The notes below the pieces were generated by a model. The model saw only the letters and a list, made by a program, of their open reading frames with translations, searched no databases and was not told the origin of the DNA. The translations under genes were made by a program, and so were the position numbers. DNA of 64,000 nt from Chondrus crispus (Eukaryota; Rhodophyta; Florideophyceae; Gigartinales; Gigartinaceae). The stretch's first letter is position 1. Every line of letters starts with the position of its first letter. The stretch lies in contig NW_005179279.1 of the NCBI RefSeq assembly GCF_000350225.1, forward strand, positions 1 through 64,000, written 5' to 3'. Shown in pieces: positions 11,586-23,927 of this stretch.

Positions 11586-11605
11586 CTAGGTCAGGAGACC
11601 ACTTT
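11586..11605 (-). promoter_or_regulatory. Primer-binding region of element A
   Basis: Immediately inside the LTR end (CTACA) the minus strand reads AAAGTGGTCTCCTGACCTAG. Element B has AAAGTGGTCACCCGACCTAG at the same place, and elements C and E have GTGGTCTCCCGACCTAGAAG next to a different LTR. Position and conservation fit a primer-binding site starting at TGG, the complement of a tRNA CCA end. I cannot name the tRNA. Confidence 0.6.
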
Positions 11606-12160
11606 TGTAGTGCAATGTGCCTGCCAGGCCGCGAACACAGTCCGACGGTCAAACAAAAAGACGAAAAACAACAGCAACAACAACAACTGCTGATGGCACG
11701 CGCTACGGAGCGTTCGAGACTCCCTTTCCCCTTGTGTGGGCTTGCGGCCCACGGTAGCTCAACTCCGACGGGGGGGTAAGGAAAGATGCCCGGCCCGGGA
11801 GGAAAATGGTGGTAGAGACTTGTGAAGACTTGAGCGCTCGGCGAGTGCGGGTTGGTGGGGGACAAGTCCGTGCTTGGTTGGCCATGTAGTGCAATGTGCC
11901 TGGCAGGCCGCGAACACAGTCCGACGGTCAAACAAAAAGACGAAAAACAACAGCAACAACAACAACTGCCGATGGCACGCGCTACAGAGCGTTCGAGACT
12001 CCCTTTCCCCTTGTGTGGGCTTGCGGCCCACGGTAGCTCAACTCTGACGGGGGGGGGGGTAAGGAAAGATACCCGGCCCGGGAGGAAAATGGTGGTAGAG
12101 ACTTGTGAAGACTTGAGCGCTCGGCGAGTGCGGGTTGGGCTTGTCTACGAGAATGTAACC
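11606..12160 (-). repeat. Tandem duplication of the element A LTR end
   Basis: Two copies begin (on the plus strand) with TGTAGTGCAATGTGCC, at 11606 and 11885, and run in parallel through a CAA-rich tract, a (G)n stretch and GAGTGCGGGTTGG. The junction between them (11859-11884) contains GACAAGTCCGTGCTTG, a motif also found inside C/D/E-family LTRs (for example at about 41432), so the duplication may involve recombination with that family. Confidence 0.75.
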
Positions 12161-12867
12161 GCGGTTCGCTGGGTTGTAAGGCCAATGCTCAACGAGCGTC
12201 TTCAGCACCTTGGGTATAATTCAAGGTCTTCGACGGGGGCTTGCTCAGCACTACCCGACGGGATCGTAATTGTGTAGCAGCGCTACTACCGACGTGTTGC
12301 CCGATGGCTAAAAACGCCCTCACCAGCGCGATCGCAATCGCGGTAGGTGGTACCACCTCTGTCTTATACAGTAAGACCTTCGACGGAGGCGTCGTTGCAA
12401 CAGCGTTCCGACGGAACTTGAAACAGTAGCAGCGCTACACAACGTGTTGCCCGATGGCTACAACACCTACACCGGATCGGTCGCAACCGACTCCGATGGA
12501 ACCAACACAATTAAGGGAAAGATAGAAATAGAAGTAGAGGAATGAATAGGGAAATAAAGGGAAAAGCGAAGGGAACCCCCGAGCGCAAAGGATGCCGTAG
12601 GCTTAGGTAAAAGGGAGCGTCTTGGTAGAGACGGACTTCGACCAAGGCGACATTCAACTCTGGCAACTCGGGTTACCTTTACTGACTTGGTCGTCAGAGG
12701 GCTAAGGTATATATCGCCCCGTCGGAGCCACTACAGTAGCTCGTGGCGCTAGATCCTAGATCTAATCTAATGTCAGCAAAATTAATGCCAACTAATTAGC
12801 TAAATAAAATAAAATAATTAAAAATTAAAACTGTGCAATTATTCACACGAGTGTCCCCCAAACCCGG
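11606..12867 (-). repeat. 5' LTR of element A
   Basis: Long terminal repeat on the minus strand, ending in ...CACATTGCACTACA at 11606. Its body aligns with the LTR of element B (12934-13760) at visibly reduced identity and with the truncated LTR at 23928-24401. The outer edge is placed at the end of the inverted-repeat arm shared with element B and may be off by tens of bases. The terminal 279 bp are tandemly duplicated (see separate entry), which makes this copy longer than the B LTR. Confidence 0.75.
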
Positions 12868-12933
12868 ACTACTTTTCATATCCAAATATTTTCCTTTCTT
12901 TTCAACCCCCTTTCCAGGTGCGTATTGCAGTAC

Positions 12934-13760
12934 ACCGGGTTGGGGGGTCACACGTGTGAATAATTGCACAGTTTTAATTTTTAATTATTTAATTTTATTT
13001 AGCTAATTAGTTGGCGTTAATTTTGCTGACATTAGATTAGATCTAGGATCTAGCGCCGCGAGCTACTGTAGTGGCTCCGGCGGGGCGATATATACCTTAG
13101 CCCTCTGACCACCAAGTCAATAAAGGGAACCCGAGTTGCCAGAGTCTGATATCGCCTTGGTCAAAGTCCGTCTTTCACAAGACATTCCCTTCTACTACAG
13201 ATTACGTTATCCTTTGAGCTCGGGGGTTCCCTTTTCTCTTTCCTTTATTTCCCTATCCCTTTCTATCTCTAATTCTACCTATTTTCCCCTTACCTTGTGT
13301 TGGTGCCATCGGCCTCGGTTGCGACCGAACCAGTGTAGGTGTTTCGAGCCATCGGGCGGCACGGTTGACGTAGCGCTGCTACTTTCATTTCATTCCGTCG
13401 GGCTGCGTTGCGACGCCCTCGTCGAAGGCCTTGTCGCGTCACAAGGTGTCGAAGAAGCTCAACGAGCATTGCCCTTACAACCCAGTGGAACCGGGGTACC
13501 TACATACGCGCCCCATCCCACACTCGTCGAGCAGATCTCTTCGCAAGTCTCTACCACACCGATCCCGGGCCGGGCTATTTCTCTGTGCCCCCCTTAGCAG
13601 GGATCTGAGCTACTACGAGTTGCAAGCTCGTTTAAACGGAGAAGGGAGAGTCGGAACCTCCGTATCGATGTGCCATCGGCAGTTCTTCTTTTTGCTGCTG
13701 TTGTTGTTTTTGCTGGACCATCGGACCGCGGTCTCTGCCCGACAGGCGCATTGCACTACA
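12934..13760 (+). repeat. 5' LTR of element B
   Basis: Ends ...GCGCATTGCACTACA at 13760, directly before the primer-binding region. Its first about 160 bp are the inverted counterpart of 12720-12867 in the element A LTR (for example AATAATTGCACAGTTTTAA on the plus strand here). The left edge is set at the end of that inverted match and is uncertain. Confidence 0.75.
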
Positions 13761-13860
13761 AAAGTGGTCACCCGACCTAGAATTTGTGTACAGCAAACCC
13801 GACCTAGAATTGTGTCAACGACAGCCTCGGCCTGTAGTAGCACTACGAAAGTGGTCTCGG
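13761..13860 (+). promoter_or_regulatory. Primer-binding region and duplicated leader motifs of element B
   Basis: AAAGTGGTCACCCGACCTAG follows the LTR end directly. ACCCGACCTAGAATT then occurs a second time about 35 bases later. At about 13840-13860 GCACTACGAAAGTGGTCT repeats the LTR-end/primer junction. The second junction is also present in element A. The true primer site is taken as the first copy because it abuts the LTR. Confidence 0.55.
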
Positions 13861-13914
13861 TAACGGATTATTTTTAGTTTTAGTTTTTTTTGTGTAAGTT
13901 CGCTCGTACGAGCG

Positions 13915-16198
13915 ATGTCGACAAGCGCACCGGGGGACGTCGGTCCCGGAGCGAGTAGGAGCGGATCGGCAAGGGCGTCGAGGATCCCGCGAGGTCCTCG
14001 CACCCGAAGCCAGGCCAACACGGCCACGGATCCCGAAGGTCAGGAAATCCCGACGGGGATTGACGCCGACAAGGATAACCTATCCTACAGGTTCGAGAAG
14101 ATGGGCGAGGAAATTCGCCAAGAGATGACGAAAAATGTCGAGGCTGAATTAGCCCTCGTCCGGAAGCAACTGGAGTTGCAAGCATCCGAGTTCCACACTG
14201 TTTTAGGAGAGCTATCGGCTCGAGTGGATCTCGTCGAGAAGGAGCGAGGTGATGCGACCGACGGTCTGGAGCCGGAGGTGCTAGCTTCGTTGAAAAGTTC
14301 AGTCAAGGACGCAAGGCGCGACGCGAATCAAGCTTTAGAGTCCTTAGGTAAATTTAGAAGCAGTATCGACGACAGGTTTGACCGCGAAGCTCACCGTCTC
14401 AAGAACCTCGAACAGGTCGCCGGTGAAGAGCCGCTCCCAACGGGTCGAGAAGGCGACCGTCGATCGAAGAAGGACAAGGCCGCTGTACAGCGGAGTTCGA
14501 AGTCGAAGACTTCGAAGAAGAATCTGCGACGCAGGAGCAAGAGTCACTGTAGTGACGAGCCGGAGGACCAAGACTCAATGACCGAGTCGAATGGCCTTTC
14601 CGAAGATGGTAACGACGGTCTGTCGAACCATTCGGGCGATTCCGAACGCCGTTCAGAAGACGGAAACGGAATTCGTCAAGCAAGAAAATGTCCTCCAGAC
14701 GAGGCGGAGTCACTTCGTCCGCCTCGCGGAGAGACAAGGACGCGGAGCCCGAAGATGTCGCAACGCGGCGCGGGCCGCGATGGGAGGAGTTGGAGGAGCT
14801 GAATCCGACCAACTACCTCTTCAAGAAATTACTTTCGTACCGAACGTACCGCTTGCGGAACCCGCAGACATATTTGTCAAGTTCCCGGCGGACCGCCGTG
14901 CGAAAATCAGGAGAGATATTTCGCCTAAGGTGAAGAAGGACAACACGTTCACAGGTGAGGACGGGGTCCTTGTGTTGGATTTTTTGGCAAAATTAGTTCA
15001 AGAGTTTGGTACTCAAGAAATGAACGAGGGGCAAGCGATCCGCTTGTTGGCCGAATTTCTAAGTAGCATCGCCCTGAGGCAGTACACTTCGGTGTCTCAG
15101 ACGGCCGGGTCCCACCACGGAAAAGTATCCGTTTGGCCAGAGGCCGTACAGTGGTTGTTGAGGAGTTTCGCAACCGACGAGGCGATCCGTCAAGCCGTAC
15201 TCGCATTGCGAGAGATTCAGCAAAGACCGTCTGAAGACGAGATGGAATTTTATATCCGTCTGACGGACGCGAGCAATCGATGTGGAAACGTATATTCGAT
15301 GGAAGAACAAATGACGATGTTTATTGAAGAACTCGATTCCAGTATCAAGCTGATGGTATCTCAATACCGACAAGACAATCGGGACGTTTCGTTTTTGAGA
15401 CTAGTAAATTACGCGAAGGCGCATGGCTTGGCGAGCCGCGCTAAGGACAAGAAGACCAAGAAGGTCACGATTCAGACGCCGTCGACAATTAGGGCGGGTA
15501 AGAAGCCGAGGGCTTCTTATCCCGGTCGCAAAAGTCACGCCGCCGTCCATTTAGCCGAGTTCATTTCAGCGTCAGATGAGCGCGGTGCGCACGGAAGTAG
15601 CGAAAATCACTACGAAGGAGCGTTAGTAGCCGAAGGCGAGTTCATTGAGCCATCGGAGGGCTACGGACACGAGGACTACGCGGACAGCGGGTCGTCAACT
15701 TTACCGACGCCTGCATACACGACGGAGTCGTTTTCAGAGCCCACGGATCCCGTGATGATGTTTCGGGGGCGCGGCTACACGCCGGCGCCGCGCATTCCGA
15801 TGGAAGACAAGGGTACGACGTTTCGAAGGCCAGGCTGGATGGGAAGGCCGCAACGTCAAGGAAGGCCGCCGGCCCGTGGAGGACCTTGGACGCCGTATCC
15901 CGTCAAGACGCACGGTCTGGTGTGCTATCATTGCAATGAAAAGGGGCACGCCGCGCCAACGTGCATTCTTTCCCTCCGGGAAATACACCGAGTTTTGGAA
16001 AATTATGAGGCGTTGTCTCCGATGGAGAGGTTAGGGATACCATCGACGAGTTATCTGAAGGTCAAGAATTGGTTCGATTCGCAGACGGCGAGCACGCCGA
16101 GTGCTTCAACGCCGAGGTCGAACCAACACTTCAGAGGGCCCGCCGCGGGGCCCGCGCCGTCGGATGTGAGAAGGATCCCGCAGCGGCAGGAAAACTAG
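13915..16198 (+). pseudogene. gag: Element B gag (two frameshifts)
   Basis: Begins with the same 'MSTSAPGDVG' start as element A gag and aligns with it to the shared 'RQEN' end before TAG at 16196. The coding frame changes near 14690 (just after 'NGIRQARK') and again near 14905 (just after 'RTAVRK'), each explained by a single-base indel relative to element A. The predicted coiled coil, basic/acidic segment, capsid-like core ('GEDGVLVLDFLAKL', 'SEDEMEFYIRL') and one CCHC knuckle (C-x2-C-x4-H-x4-C, about 15923-15964) are all present. As written it cannot make full-length Gag. Confidence 0.85.
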
Positions 16199-18663
16199 AG
16201 AGGGGAATCTCGCATGAGTCGCGAGAGACACAGGGTCGACGTACTGTGCCCGGGGCTCAGCCCCGTTCCCCGTCTCTAAAGGAAAAATCAGGCCTCGAGG
16301 AGGAGGTTGTTGGATTGGTGGATAAGCCCAAAGGGCCAGCTCAAGTCAAGAAAATTTTGAGCCGAGCCCGAGATCATCTGCTGGAAGAAGTTCGAAGACC
16401 CTGGTACAGGGTTAAGCGAAGGGAATGTCCCGAGAAGATTTTGGTTCTTGCGCGAAAAAACTACAAAGTGTACGCGGACATTGGACCAACAGTCGGATTG
16501 ATGAGCCGGGCGTTGTCTGTTTTAGACACCGGCGCGGGACCAAACCTTGTGCGAAAATCGGAACTCCCAGCTGGAATGGAATCTCTAGTGTCCTACGGAC
16601 CGACCCAAGACATTGGCGACGCGAACAATAGGCCACTTCGGACTCTCGGCACGATTAGAATGCCTGTGAGGCTTGGAAAATTTGTGGCCGCAGCCGAGTT
16701 TATTGTATGCGAAAAACTAGCCGTCCCGCTAATTCTAGGCGCGGACTACTGTGACCGGTTTGTGGAAGCAATCTATCCAAGGAAGAAAACGGTTGAGTTG
16801 GCGGATTTCTCGGAAGTTCCGATAGTTAGGCGGTTCTCGACGAAAAGAGGGAAGAAGAATCTCGTCCCGGGAGAGGACGAGAATGATGGAAAGGTGGAGC
16901 GAATTATCCCTAAGGTAAAAGTGGCAAGAGCCACAACTATTGAGCCAGGGACGCAACGCGTCGTGGAATGCACCTCGAAGAGGGCGGGCTTAGTTGTGGT
17001 TCAGCCGTACTCGTCGTTGTACGAAAGGCACGGGTTGACGTGTACAAATGGTGTTGTTCAGGTCGAGCCTGACCAGTCATTTCGTTTACTCGTTGCGAAT
17101 TTTAGGACGTACCCTGTCAGGGTGCAAAAAGGCCAAGTAGTGGCAGAATTATTACTGCACCCGAGAGCCGCGCTCGAGAGCCAAACCACCATTGGTGAAG
17201 TTCTCGGAATTCAAGAAAGGAAGAAGGAAAATTTTCCTAATTCTACCAAGACGCCCACGGGCGAGGCAAGATGCGAACCGTCGGATCAAGATCGCGAGGA
17301 CCAGCAAGGAGAACGGGAGGAAAGGCTCTCCGCGACGGCAACTACGACTCCGGAGCGGCGGATTGAGCCTCCCCTGCCGGACGTGGAGGAACTCGACCTG
17401 AGCCACGTGCCGGACCGGCTGCGCGAGCGGTTCCGTCGGATGTTGAAGAAGTATTCAAGGATGTGGGATGGGACGCTTGGCGAAATTAATACCACAGTCC
17501 ATCGGATCGGGTTGATCCCCGAGACTCGTCCCATCGCACAAGCCCCGTATCGAGCCGGGCCTAAAGCCCGCGAAGTAGAAGACGTAGAGGTGCAGAAGAT
17601 GTTGGAGGCAGGAGTCATAGAATCAGCGCAGTCAGAATGGGCGTCGCCCGTGTTGCTGGTGCCCAAGCCGGACGGTTCAATGCGTTTTTGCGTAGACTAC
17701 CGCAGGTTGAACGCAGTGACGGTGAAGGACACGTATCCTTTACCGCGCATGGATGAGTGCCTGGACTCGCTTGGTGACACCAAGGTTTTCTCCGCGTTGG
17801 ACGCGATCTCAGGATATTGGCAGATGCCTATCCCTGAGCGCGACCGCGACAAGACCGCATTTTCGTGTCACTCAGGACTGTATCGCTTCTCAAGAATGCC
17901 CTTCGGGCTAAGTAACGCGCCAGAGACGTTTCAGAGAGCAATGGATATCCTGCTCTCTCCGTTCCGTTGGAAGTGCTGGTTGGTGTATCTGGACGACATA
18001 ATAATTTTTAGCAAGTCGTGGGAGGAGCACATCGTGCACGTGGATGAAATACTTTCTGTATTGGAGAAGGCAGGTGTGCAGCTCAAGCTTCGCAAATGTG
18101 AATTTTTCGTCGAAAAGATCAAGTACCTGGGCCATGTAGTTCGGCCAGGTACATTGGAAGTGGACGCTGCGCCAACCGTCGCATTGGAACAAGTGAGGTA
18201 CCCTCAAACGCAGACCCAGCTCAGGAGCTTCTTGGGACTTTGTAATGTCTACCGCAGATTCGTTCCGCATTATGCGAAAATCGCGCACCCTCTAAACCAA
18301 CTACTGAAGAAAGGACAACCGGTCCAGTTGGAAGGATTCGACGAACCATGCAAAAAAGCTTTTCACAAGCTCAAAAACGCCATCTTGGCGCCACCGGTGT
18401 TGGCGCTGCCGAAGAAGGACCTACCCTACTCGGTAGATACCGATGCAAGCGACTATCAAATCGGCGCTGCATTATTTCAAACGCATCCGGATGCGCAATG
18501 TAAACCCATCGGGTTCTTTTCAAGAACGTTTGCTGCAGCCGAGAGACACTATTCTGTATCAGAAAAAGAATGTGTAGCGGTAATTTGGGCCGTACAGACT
18601 TTAAGACCATATCTATATGGCGAGCACTTCATTGTGCATACCGACCATGCCTCATTGAGGTAG
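16069..18663 (+). pseudogene. pol: Element B protease, RT and RNase H
   Basis: One long frame, -1 relative to gag and overlapping its end, with protease 'DTGAGPNLV' (about 16528-16556), 'VPLILGADY', RT 'FCVDYRRLN', 'LDAISGYWQMP', 'MPFGLSNAP', 'YLDDIIIFS' and RNase H 'VDTDASDYQIGAALF' and 'HTDHASLR'. Here protease and RT are still joined, so it shows the ancestral layout that element A has lost. It stops at TAG 18661-18663, at the position of the tryptophan normally found after 'TDHxxLR' (element C has 'LRWLM'). Confidence 0.9.
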
Positions 18664-20630
18664 TTGATGAACGTAACCGACCCCAGCGGGAGATTAATCC
18701 GATGCAGGCTCCGCCTCTCGGAATTCGACTTCGAAATCTAGTACAAGAAGGGCAAGGCTAACAGCCAAGCCGATGCCCTGTCAAGATTGCGGACCGTAGG
18801 AGAAACCGTCGACGAAATCGACGACGAAATCCCATGCTTTATGGCCGAACCGGCCGAGGGTACAGTGGAGAACGAGGAAAGTTTTGACGCGATAGACGAC
18901 ATCCTCGCTCTTGAGGGGGGGACCGCCCCTGAGCGCCTCGATCAATTTTCCAAGCTGTCACTCCGGAGGAGCTCATTCGCGAGCAAGCCGTCGACCCCTT
19001 CTGCAACCGCATCAAGGAAGATATGGACGCCGGAAAGGTGAGAACGTTCAGCATGGAGACCGAGGAACTCGAAGGAACTCTATGCCGTACTGCGGCGGAG
19101 TTTGTACAAGTGGTAATACCACAATCGTTAAGGGACCGCGTCCTAGGGTTGAGCCACTACGCAAAATTGGCAGGCCACCCGGGAGGCAGGAAACTTTACA
19201 AGACATTGAGAAGATATTTTTATTGCCCTACGATGACCTTAGACTGCTATGCAGTCGCGAACAATTGCGCCGCATGTGCGCGGGAAAGGGTGAAGTTAAG
19301 AAGAAACACGAAGGAAATGAAACTGTTCACGCCCAAAGCTCCGCTGGAGTTTGTGGCCATCGACATCCTCGGCGAGCTAATTACAACTAAACGAGGAAAT
19401 CGGTATATTGTCGTGATCAGCGATCGATACTCGAAACTGGTACGAACCGTACCGTTGAAGAAGATATCAGTTGCGCACATCGCACAAGCCTTCGTTCACC
19501 ATTTGGTATTCGTGTACGGACCGCCGGTCAAGCTGCTGTTCGACAATGGAACACAGTTCACGGCCCGGTTCTTTCAGAATGTCTGCCGAACTATCGGCAT
19601 ACGCAATGTGTTCACGACTACGTACCACCCGCAAGCCAACGGCCAAGTTGAGAGGTTTAACCGCACGCTGACTTCCGCGTTGCGAAAATATGTTGGAGAG
19701 CATCCCAAGGACTGGGACCTATTTAGCGGCGCTGTGACGTTCGCATACAAGACGCAAGTTCATCGAACTACGAACATCGCGCCCTTCGAGCTGGTGTTAG
19801 CTCGGGCGCCGAGAAGCATTGCGTTACAAGCACAGCCAAGTTTGGAAGGATTTAGCTCGAATCGAGAGTACTACCTGAAATGGCAGTCGTGGTTGGAAAG
19901 CCTGATGAAAGGCGCTGGTAAGAGCTTGCGGAAAGAACAAGCGCGCTACAAGCGAAATTTCGACGCAAGGCTCCGCAAGTCGAAGTATGACATCCCTTCA
20001 GGATCATACGTATTTCTTCGGAAAGAGCAAGGCACGGCTACCGAGCCGAAACATAAGTTGGCACAAGTGGCTACGGGCCCATATCAAGTGAAGGAGTCAA
20101 CTGAGAATACGGTCGTCATTGCCATCGGCGACCAGGAAGAGCGCGTGTCGAGAGATAGAGTCGAATTAGCCCCTAGTCCCATGGACTACACGCCGATAGT
20201 CGGGCTACGACAAGCGTTACAATTTCTCAACCGAGAAGGGGAACAAGAAGAACCCGCCGCGCAAGCGAAGAATAGGATGGATGAGGGACCTTCGATAAAT
20301 CAGGAAGCTGCGGGCATCCCGCTCGATCTACAAGAGATGGGAGGTTCGGAAGAGCAGGGTGAGGATGAGCCGCTGGCTCTTCGGAAGGGGGAAGGGCGGT
20401 TGGACACGCAAGAAGAAGGAACCGGGGGTCAAGAGTACGTGATCGACAAAATAGTCGACCACGCTTATCAAGATGGAAAATTAATTCTCAAGGTGGAATG
20501 GTATGACTACGCGATCGAGGACGCAACGTGGGAGCCGATTTCTCAGCTACCGCGCAGCGCAGCAGTGACCTATTTGCGGAGGAAGAAACTGCCCCTCCCG
20601 CCGCATGTCGCACGCGCGAGACCAGGATGA
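18664..20630 (+). pseudogene. pol: Element B integrase and chromodomain
   Basis: Continues pol after the stop at 18661. A second TAG lies at 18739 inside the RNase H tail and a frameshift lies near 18945 (TTTT where element A has TT). From about 18950 to 20630 the frame is open: HHCC region ('LSHYAKLAGHPGG' ... 'CAAC'), catalytic core with 'VAIDIL', 'LLFDNGTQF' and 'GQVERF' (D,D-35-E), 'GPYQV' module, and a chromodomain at about 20430-20590 with 'VEWYDY' and 'ATWEP'. In this stretch integrase and chromodomain are fused in one frame from the ATG at 19023, so the domain fusion is confirmed here where element A has a stop. Confidence 0.88.
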
Positions 20631-23600
20631 GCTCCATACGCAATGTGATGATGGAAAGCGAAAAGAAGACGCGAGCCGCAACCAGTTTCCTATGTTTTTA
20701 CCTTTTTAACTATTCTGTTTCGTTTTTGTTTTTTTTTTGTTGTTTTTTTATGTTTGTTTTCCCTTCCCGAGACGCACCTAGGTCGGTCATTCCAGAACGA
20801 GCGTGCGTAATTTCAGGAGAACACGACAGGCGCCCAAGGGCGACAAGTAACTGCGAACCATCGATCGTGATTAAGACTACACGCTGTATCTCGAGTTGAG
20901 GAAGGAGAGGACGGATCACGTGAAGGAAGTACAGAGAGACATGTGTCGCTACTACGCTCGATTCCGTTGCGACCACATGGGTACCCCGGCCGGGGAGCCA
21001 AACACGCAGACGCAAGGAAGGATTGAAGACATTGTCTTGGTGGAGCTGACCAGCGAGGCTTGGTACAGTATTGTATTCAACGACGTCTACCGAGAAGCGC
21101 TTCTAGCGCTATCTACGAAAGACTATGTGAACACCGCTGGTGTGTGGGAGAGGAGGAAGACCTCTGGTCGACCGAAGAAAGACGTTGGAAATTTTTCGGG
21201 AACGAGGGATTTGTAGTTGGAGAAGAATTGCGTAACGGAGTCGCACTACGTGGGGTCGTTGGAATCAATTTAGGGGTGAGGACAAAAAGGTGCGCTGGAG
21301 GAGTTGCGTGTTTGAGGATAACCCCCGAGTGAGGGTAGGGTGTAAGAAAAAGGGGAGGAAAAATTGACATAGACCGGCGGTGGATATCAGGGACGTGGGA
21401 ACGCGTCGCGGGAAGTGCAACTTCTGCTACGCGGAACGCAGGCCGACGACTTCGCGTATAAACGTACAGTACGGTTCGAAAGGACGTGAGGGAGGTTGTA
21501 CGAAGGGAGCACGAATCAAGAGGAGGTATCTCAGGATTCAAAGAGGAGCCCAAATGGGATCAGAAGACGACCAGGGGGTCGGAAGCACGTTGGAAGTGAC
21601 AACACGATATGCCGGCGGCAGAGGTAGTCGCACGAGGACGTTGTGTGCAGCCAACACAACGAGGGACGAGTCATTCTATTGACTTAGAAACGAAAACCAC
21701 CGGCAGACAAGTGCACGGAGACACACGTGTGAAGCGGCCGTGGGAATATTTTAAAAAAAGAAAAATTAAGGAAAGCCGCCGCCGTCGTTGGGGAATGCAC
21801 ACGTAACAAGTGGTCGTCATCAGACCCCAAGCGCTGATCTGGCGACTACGGAAATCACAAGAGGAGGAAGCTTGAGAACCAACCCCCCCTTCACTTTCCC
21901 AAAGACCCCAAATTACGACTGACGATGGTTGTTCGTGAACACCCCGAACGCTGACGGAAACCCCCACAGGCGACCCCGGTTGGCTATGCCCAAGACGTCG
22001 CCCGCGCGACCGTCGAACCACGACCAGGAGAAAGGCCGCCAGGAAGGAAAAAGGGCAAGGCGAGTCTCTTTTTGAGGAGAACCCTGATTCGCGAAAACAA
22101 AACGGCTAACCGGTAAGTGCGGACCCCACGCTATTCACACAACCACCGTCCCCTCCTTATCACCTTTTTCATTTTTGTTATAGACTACGAGGACGAGACC
22201 CTACTAGGGAACGTCTGCAAACCGCCCAAAAAGGGGCAAGAAGATGTATCAAGACTCACCTGGGTGATCACCGTTGCCACGGGTAGAGGAAAGAGCTACC
22301 GCCGGTCGCGTCGACAAGCATCGGACAGTACCGAAGGGAATGGGAAATCGCATCGAGAAAGAAGAAGGACAAGAGAGAGACTCGAACCGTCAGTACACAA
22401 GAAACATCCAGCGCTCCCCTAGGGAAGAAAAGAGCGAGGGGGCAGCTGCCAGATGCTAACGGGCGAGAAGGAGAAACCCCTATCCAGAGTTGCAAGGCTT
22501 GCAAGAAAAAGGCGGATCGCAGGAGGAATGACATCGGTTTCGGCATACCCATGACAGTCCAAAAGAAATGAAAGGGTTCTGCCATGAGACCAAGTTGAGG
22601 TCCTACGTGATATAGGAGCGACCACGCGTCGCTAATCGCACGTGAAAATACGTTGGATCGACGATCCGCCCTCATCAGATTGGAATCTAATTGTACTTCG
22701 ATGCAAAGGCACCCAGACAATGTTGCGTTTCCAATGTGGAGCACAAAGCCCCATTGAGAAATTTGAATCAAATTTAAGGAACACGTGTCGCGATGCGTGC
22801 ACGAGAGGCTGGATAATTCTTTCAAAAGTGCAAGTCGCACGCGCATGTACCGTCCCCGAAGTCATATGCAGCACCGAGAACATGATTTCAGGAGCTTTAG
22901 AGGAGGTACAGACAATCCGGCCGCGAAGTACTGCGCATTCTTTTCGGTTCTCTTTTTGAGACCGGAGGAGCGTACATGCAAGATGGAAGCCCCTTGTAGG
23001 AATTTTATATGGCGTGCGTCGCACAAGGACCCAGAAAAGCGATGAAGAAGGGACCCCGTGTGACTGTGGGGCAGAAGGATCGACGAAATTTTATCGTGAA
23101 GATTGAAGCTTGGTGTGAAGTTACACCAACTGCCTCAAGGAGAGACGACGTCAACCCGCAAATGCCAAAGTGGCGATCACAGCTATATTGTTACATTCTT
23201 TTCAACTAAGTGGAACGCATCGCTACCGACCACCCGCGTCTGTCACAGTCCACACCCAAGACGCGTCGCACAGGGACAGTCAACTACACATCAAGCGCTA
23301 TCATGACGCCCTGCCGACACTGGGACGTCCCTCTCTTTTAATTTTTTAATTCTCGAGGAATTGCCAGACGCAAGCACAAACAGCCGAGACTACGGTGTGT
23401 CCATCCGTTCAAAAGACGCCGTACACACCAGCACATGTCTTTCCTATTTATTTCCTTTTCCTTTCGTGTGTCTCAAAACGTTTTTTTGTGGACCGCTATA
23501 TCAGAACGACCGGTGCCAAAAACGAAAACATAACAAGGAGACTTTAGGTCCCAGCATCTATCTGTTGAAGAAATGGAAATTCTCAGATTCTGTGCAATTG

Positions 23601-23927
23601 GAGAGTCGGGACAGTTTCTCGTTCTCCCCAACGATGCGGTGAAACCCAAAAGAAAGCCAACAACGACACCCACCCCGATCAAGATACCGGCTTGGACTTC
23701 TAAGCTGAGGTTTCGCACTGCTTTTAGCAAACGGCGGCGAATAATAGCTTTTGAAGACGACCTGCGAGCCATGTCGCCAGTCCAGTGTGAAGGTTCAAAA
23801 TTCCCTCATCTGCGGTGTTGTGGACGTTCTTGTGCAGCAGCGACGGAACAATTCGAGCTCACGAGCGACAGCAATCTGCTCGCAGCAGGTTACATCCGCA
23901 CTGGACAACTGGTAATGTCTTCAGAGT
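20631..23927 (+). other. Long non-coding 3' region of element B
   Basis: No gene is supported in this 3.3-kb stretch. It starts just after the chromodomain with a T-rich tract (20700-20760), followed by a weak match to the equivalent region beyond element A. The rest is unassigned. If the LTR at 23928-24401 belongs to element B, this is a 3' extension comparable to the 2.4-kb one of element C; otherwise part of it may be older flanking DNA. Confidence 0.4.

Larger units (their letters stand above)
3677..12867 (-). mobile_element. Ty3/gypsy chromovirus, element A
   Basis: Minus-strand LTR retrotransposon read from an LTR at 11606-12867 through a leader, gag (8127-10412), protease, reverse transcriptase, RNase H, integrase and chromodomain (stop at 3677). 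The order protease-RT-RNase H-integrase is that of Ty3/gypsy, and the C-terminal chromodomain places it among chromoviruses. Element B is its closest relative in the window and aligns along the whole coding region. The copy is dead: pol is split by small deletions near 7090 and 6960, two stops at 5665 and 5674, a frameshift in a G-run near 5410 and a TGA at 4163. A solo LTR of another family sits in its leader. The 3' LTR was not found, so the 3677 boundary is only the end of coding sequence. Confidence 0.9.

Noticed and set aside
12720..13100. Palindrome as a replication origin or hairpin telomere-like structure
   Set aside because: It is explained by two LTRs of the same family meeting head to head.
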